DNA of 64,000 bases from Planctomycetales bacterium. Lineage in GTDB: Bacteria > Planctomycetota > Phycisphaerae > SM23-33. The DNA lies in contig JAUWNJ010000007.1 of assembly GCA_030612725.1 (NCBI GenBank), positions 62,001 through 126,000 of the forward strand, in the 5' to 3' direction. The position numbers and the translations under genes are program-made. The notes beneath the pieces are model-generated. The model worked only from the letters and a program-made list of their open reading frames with translations, ran no database searches and was not told the DNA's origin. Below, piece after piece: positions 27,801-36,777 of the stretch. How positions within the stretch are numbered: the first letter of the stretch is position 1; each line of letters starts with the position of its first letter.

Positions 27801-27898
27801 TCAGCATTCAGCGATCATCTATCAGCATTCAGTTTTTTCTTTTGCTGATCGCTTTTTCTCATCTTTTACTGATTGCTGACTGCTGATTGCTGATCGCT
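27801..27898. repeat. Heptamer inverted-repeat spacer between gspE and the STAS gene
   Basis: TCAGCATTCAGCGATCATC and TCAGCATTCAG on one side; CTGATTG, CTGACTG, CTGATTG, CTGATCG on the other. The unit is CTGATNG. No gene lies here. Confidence 0.85.
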
Positions 27899-27901
27899 TT
27901 T

Positions 27902-28267
27902 TTATACTGCTTTGACGGCATCGGGGACGTCCTTAAACCGCTCGAAGGCGTTATCCAGTCGGGTAATATTGAGTATCCCGGTGATGTTTTCGTTGAGGTT
28001 GGCGAGTTTGACTCGTCCGGCTTTTTCGGTGAACTTTTCCTGGAGGTCGAGTAGATACTCCAATCCGGCAGAATCTATAAAAGGAACCGCTTCGAAATCC
28101 AGCACCAGGTCGGCGACGGCGTCCGGCTGATCGGCCCCTTCCCCTTCGTTGTTACGGTGTTCGATCTGTTCGACGGCGTGCCTGAAGGCATCAAGAGAAT
28201 CGTCCGTCAGTTCCCCGCTGCAAACAAGAATGGCGGTCTGTCCGTAACTTTCTTCGGTGATTTTCAT
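27902..28267 (-). CDS. STAS-domain protein (anti-sigma-factor-antagonist type)
   Basis: 121 residues forming one STAS domain: an N-terminal strand YGQTAILVCSGELTDDSLDAFRHAVEQI, then ADLVLDFEAVPFIDSAGLEYLLDLQEKFTE with the Ser of the DSAGL motif that is phosphorylated in SpoIIAA-like proteins, then RVKLANLNENITGILNITRLDNAF. An acidic insert (HRNNEGEGADQPDA) sits between helix 1 and strand 3. No partner anti-sigma kinase is adjacent, so it may act in a partner switch elsewhere or serve the HD-GYP/kinase genes next to it. Confidence 0.9.
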   Translation of the reverse strand: MKITEESYGQTAILVCSGELTDDSLDAFRHAVEQIEHRNNEGEGADQPDAVADLVLDFEAVPFIDSAGLEYLLDLQEKFTEKAGRVKLANLNENITGILNITRLDNAFERFKDVPDAVKAV

Positions 28268-28298
28268 TGTTTTTCCTGGTTGTAATATAACTTTCGCT

Positions 28299-30062
28299 TT
28301 AGGCGATCATTTTTACATTTTGTGATTCGCATAAAACTTTTGGGTCGCCCGTTCCGGTTGCGCGGATTTGTGTCAGGAAATCTTTCAGGTCCAGCGACAA
28401 GAGCAATTCGGCCAATCGCGGGTCAAACTGCGTACCGCTGCACCGGCGAATTTCGGTGATGACTGCGGTCAGGGGCATAGTGTCGCGGTACGTTCTCGAC
28501 GAGGTCATCGCATCGAAACCGTCTGCCAACCCCACGATCAGCGCTTCGATGGGAATTTCATCGCCCGACAGACCCGATGGGTATCCACCTCCGTCGAGAC
28601 GCTCATGATGATGGAGTATGACGGGAATAAGGTCTTCCATCTGGCGGATACCGCTCAATATCGTCGCTCCGATTTCGGGATGGCGCTGCATGGTTTCGTA
28701 TTCCGAACTGGTCAGTTTTCCCGGTTTTCGCAGCACGGCTTCGGGAATACCGATTTTACCGATGTCGTGCATCAGACCGGCAAGATACACCCTTTCGGCA
28801 TGATGCTCATCAAAGCCGAATAATTGCGCCAGTTTTCTTGAAACAATCGCGACGCGTCGTGAATGTCCGCAGGTGTACGGGTCTTTTGCGTCGATACTGG
28901 CAGTCAGAGCATGCAGCGAACCCATCAACAGGTCCTGGACGTCTTCGTAAAGATGGTGGTTTTCGAGGAAAATCGCCGCCTGACCGCCGATGGAAGAGAT
29001 TAGTTTCAGATCGACGCTGTCGAACTCGCCGTCAATCTTGTTGAAGGCGATTACGGCGCCATAGTACTGGCCTGATATTATCAGCGGTGCAGCCACGAGA
29101 GTGCGCATCCGTTCAATCCCATCGCCAAGATGTCCTGCCTGTTCGGAGAACCGGTTATCGACTATCGTGGAAGATGGGTTTTTACCACCGGTTCCTCGTA
29201 TTGAATTTTGCTTTTGCAGTTTTGCGGATCGGGGCGCAATGTACTGCCGGGAGATTTCGACAAGTTGCTTGACCGGTATGAGCAGATTCCCCGCCGAGAC
29301 GATCTGGTCGTCGGAATCGTTGTTCTGGCGAGGATGCAGTACTACCGTTGAAGCCTGAACATGCATTACTTCCAGTATCTCGCCGCAGAGATTCTCGAAA
29401 AAATCCGTCGTCCCGTGCGTTACCTTCATTGATCTGCTTACGCTGTAAAGCAGCGACAGTTCTTCGTAGGTATTTGCCAGATTTCTCGAAAGTGTTCCCA
29501 GTTCTTCCTTTGCTACCTCTTTTGCCTGCTCGGCCTGGATTATCCATTCGAGGATACTGCACATGCTTTCGGCCTGGCGTTCTGTGAACACCGATTCCCG
29601 GCGACACAGTGAAGCCATGACTTCCGTGTCGAGATGCATCCTGTCGCAGGCGTGGATGAATTCTTCGCTTTCAATTGTCCCCAAAGTGGGGAAACCGCCT
29701 ACTGCCGCTCCAATTAGCCTGCGTCGCGATTGCAGTGGTACCGCGAAGATGCAGCATCCGCTCGGCGACGTAGTAATCTCCCGGTGTCCCTGCCTGGCGA
29801 CTTTCTGTGCCAGGTTGCTTATCGCCTCCAGGCAAAATCCCTTTTGTCCGCACATCTCGCAGCAGTACTGCCCCTGAAAACTTGGCGCAGTCAGTATCGA
29901 ACCGGAGGTGTCCCAGAACGATACGCTCAACCCCAGTTCTCGCAGTTTTTCGGCAAGGCGTTTGAGGAAAAACTCCTCTGGAAGAACCTGTCGTTGCGTT
30001 CGAGACGAGGACTCCGAACTTTCTGCGAGCGTTTCGGTTTTTTGCTGCGAATGGGTCTCCAT
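28299..30062 (-). CDS. PocR-like/GAF/HD-GYP protein (probable cyclic-di-GMP phosphodiesterase)
   Basis: 587 residues, no membrane segment. A PocR-like sensory region lies at about 30-180 (SVSFWDTSGSIL...CCEMCGQKGFCLEAI, with a Cys cluster). A helical linker leads to a GAF-like domain (about 210-375, ending ISSIGGQAAIFLENHHLYED). The C-terminal HD-GYP domain (about 385-560) keeps HSRRVAIVSRKLA, the HD of GLMHDIGKIGIPEAVLRKPG, ILHHHERLDGGGYPSGLSGDEIP, and the later SRTYRDTM. HD-GYP enzymes degrade cyclic-di-GMP. The gene overlaps the response regulator stop (TGATG), so the pair are translationally coupled and probably functionally linked. Confidence 0.92.
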   Translation of the reverse strand: METHSQQKTETLAESSESSSRTQRQVLPEEFFLKRLAEKLRELGLSVSFWDTSGSILTAPSFQGQYCCEMCGQKGFCLEAISNLAQKVARQGHREITTSPSGCCIFAVPLQSRRRLIGAAVGGFPTLGTIESEEFIHACDRMHLDTEVMASLCRRESVFTERQAESMCSILEWIIQAEQAKEVAKEELGTLSRNLANTYEELSLLYSVSRSMKVTHGTTDFFENLCGEILEVMHVQASTVVLHPRQNNDSDDQIVSAGNLLIPVKQLVEISRQYIAPRSAKLQKQNSIRGTGGKNPSSTIVDNRFSEQAGHLGDGIERMRTLVAAPLIISGQYYGAVIAFNKIDGEFDSVDLKLISSIGGQAAIFLENHHLYEDVQDLLMGSLHALTASIDAKDPYTCGHSRRVAIVSRKLAQLFGFDEHHAERVYLAGLMHDIGKIGIPEAVLRKPGKLTSSEYETMQRHPEIGATILSGIRQMEDLIPVILHHHERLDGGGYPSGLSGDEIPIEALIVGLADGFDAMTSSRTYRDTMPLTAVITEIRRCSGTQFDPRLAELLLSLDLKDFLTQIRATGTGDPKVLCESQNVKMIA

Positions 30063-30487
30063 CAGGTCGTCTCCGTTAGTTGCTCAGCACAATCGTCCTT
30101 CAGGAGGCACTGCACGCTGCGCAGCACTTCACGAGGGCTGAAGGGTTTGCTGATGACGTTGCGGATTCCCGCTGTCGCCATTTCGTGCTCCTCTATATCG
30201 AATCCGCGAGCGGTCAGCATCAGGACGGGAATATCTCTGGTCTGTTCGTTCTGACGAAGGCGCATGCACAACTCCAGTCCCGTCATGTAAGGCATCTGGA
30301 AATCGGTGATGATCATATCGGGCTTTTCGGCAAGGGTCAGTTCGAGCGCTTCCTCGCCGTCCATTGCGGTGATAACCTCATATCCGGCGTGGTTCAGTTT
30401 CATGGTAACTACGTGGAGGATGTGTGCTTCGTCGTCGGCGACCAGTATTTTTTGCGGCGTCTTTTCGGTATTTTCATGCGTATTCAC
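30062..30487 (-). CDS. Response regulator receiver protein
   Basis: 141 residues, a single receiver domain without an output domain. The acidic pocket is KILVADDEAHIL, the phospho-acceptor Asp is in IITDFQMPYMTG, the Thr/Ser switch in VLMLTARG, and the Lys in ISKPFSPREVL. It sits between the histidine kinase and the HD-GYP gene and overlaps the latter's start, suggesting signal flow from kinase to receiver to phosphodiesterase (inference). CheY-like proteins can also act directly on pilus motors. Confidence 0.93.
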   Translation of the reverse strand: MNTHENTEKTPQKILVADDEAHILHVVTMKLNHAGYEVITAMDGEEALELTLAEKPDMIITDFQMPYMTGLELCMRLRQNEQTRDIPVLMLTARGFDIEEHEMATAGIRNVISKPFSPREVLRSVQCLLKDDCAEQLTETT

Positions 30488-30531
30488 TTTACTCCTCCTG
30501 CTCGCTAAGCCTGGAAAGCCCAGCGGCGAGA

Positions 30532-32013
30532 CTATTGCACAATCGGCAACTCGAAACTGAACGTGCTTCCGCCGTCGGCTTCGCTGGTAACCGACAATTT
30601 TCCGTCATGGACGGACTCGATAATGTGCTTGACCAGCGTCAATCCGAGTCCTGTTCCTTTTGCCATTTTCGAGTGTCCCTGCACTCGGTAAAACTTATCG
30701 AAGATATGCGGAAGGTCTTCGCTGTTGATTCCCACGCCGGTATCGGTAACTTCGCAGACGGCTACGCCCCGGCGCTCGTCCACGCTCGTCGCAATAGTTA
30801 CCGTCCCACCGGACGGGGTGTACTTGACGGCGTTACTTATCAGGTTCAGAACGGCCTGGTAGATCATGTCCCTGTCGGCTTCGATCTGATGATAGACCGG
30901 AACCATGTGATCGATCAGTGTGATGTTTTTGGCTTTTGCCTGTGGTACCACCACGTCGAGTGCTTTTTTGGACACTTCCGTCAGGCTCATTGGTTCGCGT
31001 ACGACGCGTACGACACCGGACTCGATCCTCGAAATATTGAGTATGTTTTCGATGAGTCGTCCGAGGCGATCCGCCTCGCCGGCGATTATTTCGTAGAATT
31101 CTCGCTGGTTTTTTTCGTCGGTAACCTCGCCGTCCAGGAGCATCTCCACGTATGCCTTGATGGACGAGAGCGGTGTGCGAAGTTCGTGTGAGACGTTGGA
31201 GACAAAATCAGTCTTCATCTGCGAGATTTCCTTCTCTCGCGTTACGTCGTGCAGGACCGCAACCACGCCGGAAACCTTTCCCTCATGAGTCATCACACAA
31301 GAAAGGGTCGCGCTGAAAGTATGTGGCTGACCCTTCTGGTCGATAGTGTGCTCGACTACCTTGCGCGTTAAACGATGCTTGCGATCACCATGCTTGGTCG
31401 CTTGCGCCCCGCCTCGCCCCCCGCTTCGGGTCTCACGTATCAACCTTACCAGCATACCGTCGTGAATCACATGGTCGATGTTCTTCCTGATGCTGTGTTT
31501 CAGACTGAAACCCATCAGTTTTTCGGCGGATTCATTGGCGAGAATCAGTTCGTCGAACCGGTTGGTAACGATAACCGCATCGGAGATGGAAAAGACAATC
31601 GCCTCGGTGTGTTTCTTCTCCGCGTCGGCGATACGGGACTGGATTTGCAGTTCTCGACTTTCGGATCGAAGTCGTCCAATCTCGTCCTTAACTACGGACA
31701 GGAAGCGATTCAGAGGCCTGGTAATCTGTGCCAGTTCGTCGTTTCCTTCGATCATCATCAGTCCGATCTGACGTTTTTCGGCCATTTGTTCCAGTTGCGA
31801 TGCGATGCTGCTGACTGTGCGATGAACGTTTCGCCAGAAGACCACCAGGATCAGGCTGGTCAGTGCGGCGATCAGACCCAGTACGAGGTATCCCAGTGTT
31901 TGTGTGTGTACCTCGTACCCCCGCACCATCATTGCGGTGGCGTAGTATGCGGCGCTGGCGCCAAGAGAAATCAACACCACGCTTGCCAGTCCTACTCGTT
32001 TTGCTGTCGTCAC
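30532..32013 (-). CDS. Membrane sensor histidine kinase (PhoR-like, with PAS)
   Basis: 493 residues. Two membrane helices (about 7-30 and 40-62) with almost no periplasmic loop, so it probably senses in the membrane or cytoplasm. A HAMP-like helix follows, then a PAS domain (about 140-260: ISDAVIVTNRFDELILANESAEKLMGF...VVAVLHDVTREKE). The H-box is FVSNVSHELRTPLSSIKAYVEML, and the ATPase motifs are LNLISNAVKYTP, VTDTGVGINSEDLPHIFDKFYRV and GTGLGLTLVKHI. Within the PAS domain there is a low-complexity Gly/Arg/Lys insert (SGGRGGAQATKHGDRKHR, DNA about 31372-31437). The response regulator gene follows on the same strand. Confidence 0.94.
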   Translation of the reverse strand: MTTAKRVGLASVVLISLGASAAYYATAMMVRGYEVHTQTLGYLVLGLIAALTSLILVVFWRNVHRTVSSIASQLEQMAEKRQIGLMMIEGNDELAQITRPLNRFLSVVKDEIGRLRSESRELQIQSRIADAEKKHTEAIVFSISDAVIVTNRFDELILANESAEKLMGFSLKHSIRKNIDHVIHDGMLVRLIRETRSGGRGGAQATKHGDRKHRLTRKVVEHTIDQKGQPHTFSATLSCVMTHEGKVSGVVAVLHDVTREKEISQMKTDFVSNVSHELRTPLSSIKAYVEMLLDGEVTDEKNQREFYEIIAGEADRLGRLIENILNISRIESGVVRVVREPMSLTEVSKKALDVVVPQAKAKNITLIDHMVPVYHQIEADRDMIYQAVLNLISNAVKYTPSGGTVTIATSVDERRGVAVCEVTDTGVGINSEDLPHIFDKFYRVQGHSKMAKGTGLGLTLVKHIIESVHDGKLSVTSEADGGSTFSFELPIVQ

Positions 32014-32028
32014 CGTTTGTTCCTGAAT

Positions 32029-33327
32029 TTACGGATTTAATGTTCGCAACTTGCTTCCTAGAGTTGATGCCATCAGGGTCTTTGCCAGTTTGTGTTTCGG
32101 GTCTGACCGAAGCGCCGCCATGTAACACGCCGCTGCACGATCACTCCGCCCCTGTGCCGAGTAACACCTGCCCAACAGGCACCACAACATCGGGTCGTTC
32201 GGATGCTCCCTGGCCGAGGTCGCAAGAACCCTCAACGCATCGGCAGGGCGTTTTTCCTTCAGCATCGCACAGGCGGTTGCTATGGATATTTCCATCCTGT
32301 CGGCGGCGCCTTGGGAGCCCGTGTGGTTATCGGTCAGTTCCATCGCCCGCAACCCGGCGACGATCCCGCGACGCCCGTCGCCGCAGGCAACACAAGCCTT
32401 GGTCAGAGACAACCATATCTTTGGCTCAGAAGGTTCGATTTTTATGGCCGATTCATATGCAACCTTCGCCTCGCGCGGACGATTTAACGCCATGTAACTG
32501 TCGCCGATCATGATATAAACCCAACAAGACGTTGATGCCGGTTTATCGGGGGACAGTGAGGTTGTTGAATCACTAATCAGTTTGAGCGACTCAATGGCCT
32601 GTCTGTAATTTCCAGCGAAGAAATTAGCCTTGGCCAACGATTTCCGTATGGACCTTTGAGACTTTTGGGGGTTGTCGCTTTGCTTCATATCAAGGCATTG
32701 CTGGAAAAAATCGACCGCTTTGGCATAGTTCCCTGTCAGCATCGCAACTTCGCCTGCAAGAATAAGCACCGACGGTTCGTTTTCCGTTCCGATCCGCTGG
32801 AGGCGGATTTCCAGAAGTTCCAACGCACCTTTGGGCTTTCCCATTGCGACCAGCACTTCGGCCGATGCCATTAAGTACGCATCGTTGGACGGGTCCAGTG
32901 CGCGGGCTTTCTGATAACACGCTAACGCTTCGGGATACCTGCTTGTCCTTTCGGCGGCCTCTCCGCGAAGATACGCAATCTCTGCTCCCATTGGCGCCTT
33001 GGCGGAAACCCCGGTCTTGAGACTCTCCGAGAGCGCCTCGGCCTTTTGCAGATGCTCGTCGGCTTGGTCATAACGACCCTTGCCCAGAAGAACCTTCGCC
33101 AGAAGTATCCTGGCGGGGAGGTAATCACCGTTCATGCTCAAGGATTCCATTGCGCAGGATTGGGCCTTATCGAGCGATCCGCCTCTGAGGTGTTCTTCGC
33201 CGACGCTGCAGATAATGCGGGCACGGGCCTGGTGCCACTGCTTGTGTGACTTGACCTTTTCCTTCTGCATAAAGTCGCAGCCGGTCATCGCCACAACCGC
33301 CAACAGTAATATTGTGTAACGTTTCAT
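32029..33327 (-). CDS. TPR-repeat lipoprotein
   Basis: 432 residues from the ATG at 33327. It begins MKRYTILLLAVVAMTGCDF, a lipoprotein signal with Cys at about 17. About nine TPR units follow, such as GRYDQADEHLQKAEALSES, SRYPEALACYQKARALDPSNDAYLMASAEVL, GNYAKAVDFFQQCLD, NRPREAKVAYESAIKIEPSEPKIW and GRSDRAAACYMAALRSDPKHKLA. Its place right after the secretin gene suggests a pilotin/PilW-like role in secretin assembly or outer-membrane anchoring. That role is inferred from position only. Confidence 0.85.
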   Translation of the reverse strand: MKRYTILLLAVVAMTGCDFMQKEKVKSHKQWHQARARIICSVGEEHLRGGSLDKAQSCAMESLSMNGDYLPARILLAKVLLGKGRYDQADEHLQKAEALSESLKTGVSAKAPMGAEIAYLRGEAAERTSRYPEALACYQKARALDPSNDAYLMASAEVLVAMGKPKGALELLEIRLQRIGTENEPSVLILAGEVAMLTGNYAKAVDFFQQCLDMKQSDNPQKSQRSIRKSLAKANFFAGNYRQAIESLKLISDSTTSLSPDKPASTSCWVYIMIGDSYMALNRPREAKVAYESAIKIEPSEPKIWLSLTKACVACGDGRRGIVAGLRAMELTDNHTGSQGAADRMEISIATACAMLKEKRPADALRVLATSAREHPNDPMLWCLLGRCYSAQGRSDRAAACYMAALRSDPKHKLAKTLMASTLGSKLRTLNP

Positions 33328-33412
33328 AATCAATCCTTTCTGAATCATGCCGGGGATTACCTAATCTCCGTATCTCTCCCAAATTGACAGATTCGGCAAA
33401 AAAAACACCTTT

Positions 33413-35389
33413 TTATTCCTTGGGCTTATCCGCAGGGTCCTGCGAGGACGCAGGTGGAACAGGAGCACCGGCTGATTGCTCCAAAGGCAGTTCCAGACGT
33501 CGTCCTATGCCCAGTGCATCGCGGATTTCCTTCTCAAGACGCATCCCATCTCCGGGTTTGAGCGGGAGCATAACCTTTTCGACCGGTTGTCCTATCTCAG
33601 CCATAATCATCCGCTGGATCACGTAACGGGTATCGGAGTATCGCGGTTCATTCGCCCAGATGGCTTCTTTTGTGAGACGTTCCCTGAGCCTGATTGCCTC
33701 GCTCATCCTCGGTTCCAGCGACAATGTCATATTCAGGTCCCAAAGTGCTCTGCATCGGTACCCTCTGGCGATATGATGCCTGGCCCATCGCATCTGTGTC
33801 TGTGCCAGTCTGTTCCGTCCGAACCACATCATTTCCCGTCGAAGCCCGAGACGAACGCGATCTATATCGTCTCTGTACTGTTCAGCGACTTCCTCATCAA
33901 TGGGGTGCTTGATGATATGCGGTGTGATGAGGATGATTACCTCCTCACGAATCGTCTCATCAGAGCGATTGCGGAAAAGGGAGCCTGCGATGGGGATGTT
34001 ACCCAGCCCCGGGACCTGTGCCCGTCTGCTGGTGGTGTTTTCGCGGAACAGCCCGCCGATGACGATCGTGTGCCCATCTTTGACCAGAACGTTGGATGTG
34101 CATTCGGTGGTTAACTCTGTGGGCAACAGATCGGCGGTAAGACCACCGTCCGACAACTCAGGATGGATCTCCAGGCGGACATAACCGTCGGTGCTGATGT
34201 AAGGCCTGACGTACAGTTGAGTACCTGTTTCGAGGAACTCGACGGTCTGGGTGGCGACGGTCTCCGTTACTGTGGTGGTCAGGTAGCCGTCCTTGCGTCC
34301 GACTAATATCTCGCCTCGCTGCTTGTTCATTATCAGCAGTTTCGGATTTGCCAGGACGACGACGTCCGTGATGCTTTCGAGTGCTCGCAGCAGGACGCGG
34401 AACTGGTTATAGACGAACCCTATGGAAATTCCGCCCGGATCGACGCCGCCGGCGAAATCGGTCCGGAAATTGGCGCGAGGACGGTCCAGTTGTGCGTTTG
34501 GTACCGCTCCAGGCGTCAGGTCCGTCAGGTCGGTGCTGGCGTATCCCATCGTACGGAAGTCGATACCGGCCAGGGCGTTAAAATCGATTCCCAGAGCGTT
34601 ATTTTCGTCCAGCGTTGCCCGCAGGATGGTCGCCTCGATAAGAACCTGCTGTGGGCGAATGTCGATCCGGCGGAGGATGGCGGTAATTTTTTTGAGATTT
34701 TCGGGATAATCCTTCACCACCAGGATGTCCTCGGTCGCCAGCGAGTTTCCTCCGGCGGCGTTAGTGGCCGACGGTATGCCGGTAGCCGCGGCGGGAGTCG
34801 TCTGAACGCCTCCTTCGTCGCTCATTGCAAGTTTGATAAGATCATGGGCGTCTTTGGCGGTGATGTAATTGAGTTTGAAGACCTTCACCGCCAACTCACG
34901 TCCTGCCGCGAGGATTTCCGCCAGTTGCTTAGGCGTGTACACATAGACAAAGTTTCCTTTGCGAACGTACACAAGACCCGCCGATTTCAGCACCGCCTCA
35001 AGGGCCTCTGTGAACGTTACGTCATACAGATCAACCGTTACCGTACCGCTGACTTCTTTGGTGGTAATGATGTTGATCTTGTTCTGCTTGCTGAGCATCT
35101 GGAGGACCAGTCGCAGGTCCACGTCGCGAACGTGAAGTTCCTCAACACTGCCTTCGGCGCCGAACGCCACTTTAGAACCGGTAGCGGGAGTTGTATTGTC
35201 CGGTGTGATCTGCCCTGGCACGGCAGGCGTGCCGTTGTCTGCCGGCTGGGCAATGGCGAAACCGACCGCCAGCAGCATTATCAACACTGTCGGCGCGATA
35301 ACCCGTCCGACCTTTCGGTACGGGAATCCACCTGTTACGACACGTGCAAAAACCGACGCGGTGGGTAATTCTGCAATCCTTTTCATCAT
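33413..35389 (-). CDS. Secretin (PilQ/GspD family)
   Basis: 658 residues; AAAGGAGCACA precedes two adjacent ATGs, 35389 and 35386. An N-terminal hydrophobic signal (about 30-48, ending FAIAQ) exports it. An STN/N0 domain lies at about 75-155 (EELHVRDVDLRLVLQMLSKQNKINI...GNFVYVYTP). Then come an N1-like domain (VFKLNYITAKDAHDLIKLA) and the secretin barrel at about 230-520: VVLANPKLLIMNKQRGEILVG, VRLEIHPELSDGG, DGHTIVIGGLFRE, and VPGLGNIPIAGSLFR...EEVIILITPHII. A ~130-residue charged extension follows the barrel. It forms the outer-membrane gate for the pilus or pseudopilus. Confidence 0.95.
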   Translation of the reverse strand: MMKRIAELPTASVFARVVTGGFPYRKVGRVIAPTVLIMLLAVGFAIAQPADNGTPAVPGQITPDNTTPATGSKVAFGAEGSVEELHVRDVDLRLVLQMLSKQNKINIITTKEVSGTVTVDLYDVTFTEALEAVLKSAGLVYVRKGNFVYVYTPKQLAEILAAGRELAVKVFKLNYITAKDAHDLIKLAMSDEGGVQTTPAAATGIPSATNAAGGNSLATEDILVVKDYPENLKKITAILRRIDIRPQQVLIEATILRATLDENNALGIDFNALAGIDFRTMGYASTDLTDLTPGAVPNAQLDRPRANFRTDFAGGVDPGGISIGFVYNQFRVLLRALESITDVVVLANPKLLIMNKQRGEILVGRKDGYLTTTVTETVATQTVEFLETGTQLYVRPYISTDGYVRLEIHPELSDGGLTADLLPTELTTECTSNVLVKDGHTIVIGGLFRENTTSRRAQVPGLGNIPIAGSLFRNRSDETIREEVIILITPHIIKHPIDEEVAEQYRDDIDRVRLGLRREMMWFGRNRLAQTQMRWARHHIARGYRCRALWDLNMTLSLEPRMSEAIRLRERLTKEAIWANEPRYSDTRYVIQRMIMAEIGQPVEKVMLPLKPGDGMRLEKEIRDALGIGRRLELPLEQSAGAPVPPASSQDPADKPKE

Positions 35390-35531
35390 TGTGCTCCTTT
35401 AATCAGGCTGACCCGTCCCATCCGATGGGACGAATCCGCTTCTGTAGCATTGCCTGTTCTATTGTTTTTTTTCACGTAGTTATGCTACGCATTGCGCCTC
35501 TGTCGGCGCCAAAGTATTCATCGTCCTTTAA
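35390..35531. other. Short intergenic stretch with mini-hairpins upstream of the secretin gene
   Basis: A perfect palindrome CGTCCCATCCGATGGGACG at 35414-35432 and a second hairpin CGTAG-ttatg-CTACG at 35475-35489. These belong to the same style of small hairpin seen at 54102 and 17713. They may slow or divide transcription inside the locus. Confidence 0.6.
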
Positions 35532-36170
35532 TCACTCTACCATTTGTAACTTCACCTCCACGCCCTCCATGACGACGACACAGCAATCAGAGGAAATGGA
35601 CTTGAGACGAAATCCGTTTATCAGGTCTCCTGTCTGAAGAACCTGTCCGTTTATCAACGCCGTCGGCGACCGACCAAGCATGGTGGTCGTCAGGCATAAC
35701 GCTTTTGCCCTGGTGCGGATTGACTTGATGTGCTCGGCCCGCTTGAGTTGCTCTCGTTGTTCGGCTTCTGCCAGTTTTTGAGCATGACCCGGTTGTTCGG
35801 GCGGAGACGCACCGTTGTTCGCATCGGTCTGCTCGGAGGGCGGGAAGCATCTGGTATCAGGCCAGAAGATGTCTCTGGTTATGTTTCGATCCATTGATGC
35901 CGTATTAATCCGTCGGTATTTCCGGGCGATTTTTGGTGTCAGGGCGGTCCCGGTATCTCCACCGGAATTCTGATTATCGGCGTCGGATGTGGCGATGTCG
36001 GCGCCGCTGACTTTGGATGGCGGGCCATGACTGATAACAATCCTTCCGATAACGATACCTGCTACCACCAGCAGGACCACCACCAGTATGGTCGTTTTCT
36101 TCTTATCCTGCCGAAGTTCGGTCTTGAATCGACTCATCCAATCATAGAATTTCGCATTTGCGCCGTTCAT
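35532..36170 (-). CDS. GspC/PilP-like pilus assembly protein
   Basis: 212 residues. A cytoplasmic N-terminus (MNGANAKFYDWMSRFKTELRQ) is followed by one membrane helix at about 26-46. A disordered periplasmic linker (SDADNQNSGGDTG, then SEQTDANNGASPPEQPGH) leads to a C-terminal small domain with GRSPTALINGQVLQTGDLINGFRLKSISSDCCVVVMEG. That resembles the homology region of GspC or PilP, which binds the secretin N0 domain. The start overlaps the pilO stop (TAATG). The identification rests on topology, the terminal motif and position between pilO and the secretin gene. Confidence 0.7.
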   Translation of the reverse strand: MNGANAKFYDWMSRFKTELRQDKKKTTILVVVLLVVAGIVIGRIVISHGPPSKVSGADIATSDADNQNSGGDTGTALTPKIARKYRRINTASMDRNITRDIFWPDTRCFPPSEQTDANNGASPPEQPGHAQKLAEAEQREQLKRAEHIKSIRTRAKALCLTTTMLGRSPTALINGQVLQTGDLINGFRLKSISSDCCVVVMEGVEVKLQMVE

Positions 36171-36739
36171 TATTCGGACCCCGTTTGTTGTTCCGTGAAA
36201 TAGATATTCATGCCCATTTCGATTTGGAGTTTTCCCGACGGGGACACTTTGTGTTGCTTGTCTTCGCCCGACTCGATTGTCAGACGTTCGATCCGTACCA
36301 GCCGTGTCATTCCGTCGATCCGCCTGAGGAACCTTGCCAACGACAGAAAATCACCCTCGCATCTCAATGTTATCGGGAGACAATTGTATAATGGGGTTTC
36401 CGACGGATTCCCCGGCTGGATGAGCTGGTTGATAAGTTTTTCCTGTGATAGCCCCGAAGCGATTTCGTGGAGAAATCCTGCCAGTTCCTGACGTTCCGGT
36501 AGTCGCTGCCCCCAGTCTTCGTCGTTATATCGCCGCTTCATCTTTTCGATTTGGCGCAGCATTGGAGAGACGCGTGCAGCCATTTCGCTGTCGGTTTTGA
36601 TGTGGCGTTTAATCTCAATTTTCTGCGAGGAAACATTATCAGCGGCGGCCGACTGGGTGCGATAAACAACCGCGAAATAAGTGATCGTAATCACCGTCAG
36701 GATTCCCAGGACGATCATGTTGTCTCTCGAAAGCAGCAC
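36170..36739 (-). CDS. pilO: PilO-like protein
   Basis: 189 residues from a GTG at 36739, chosen because AAAAGGAGAATTATCACC precedes it. An earlier in-frame TTG has no such site. One membrane helix (about 9-28), then a coiled-coil (KRHIKTDSEMAARVSPMLRQIEKMKRRY) and a ferredoxin-like alpha/beta domain (LPITLRCEGDFLSLARFLRRIDGMTRLVRIERLTIES), the PilO/GspM pattern. It partners PilN in the inner-membrane alignment complex. A stretch QHKVSPSGK near the C-terminus is encoded by a short DNA module (36231-36257) that also occurs in pilM. Confidence 0.8.
   Translation of the reverse strand: MLLSRDNMIVLGILTVITITYFAVVYRTQSAAADNVSSQKIEIKRHIKTDSEMAARVSPMLRQIEKMKRRYNDEDWGQRLPERQELAGFLHEIASGLSQEKLINQLIQPGNPSETPLYNCLPITLRCEGDFLSLARFLRRIDGMTRLVRIERLTIESGEDKQHKVSPSGKLQIEMGMNIYFTEQQTGSE
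36231..36257. repeat. Short hairpin module inside pilO
   Basis: TTTCCCGACGGGGACACTTTG..., nearly identical (about 25 of 27) to 38614-38640 in pilM. It comprises two mini-hairpins, CCC-GAC-GGG and CAC-TTT-GTG. It is translated in pilO as QHKVSPSGK and in pilM as QHKVPLSGK, in the same phase. Confidence 0.75.
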
Positions 36740-36777
36740 GGTGATAATTCTCCTTTTAAAAATCTCTCTTCGTTGGT

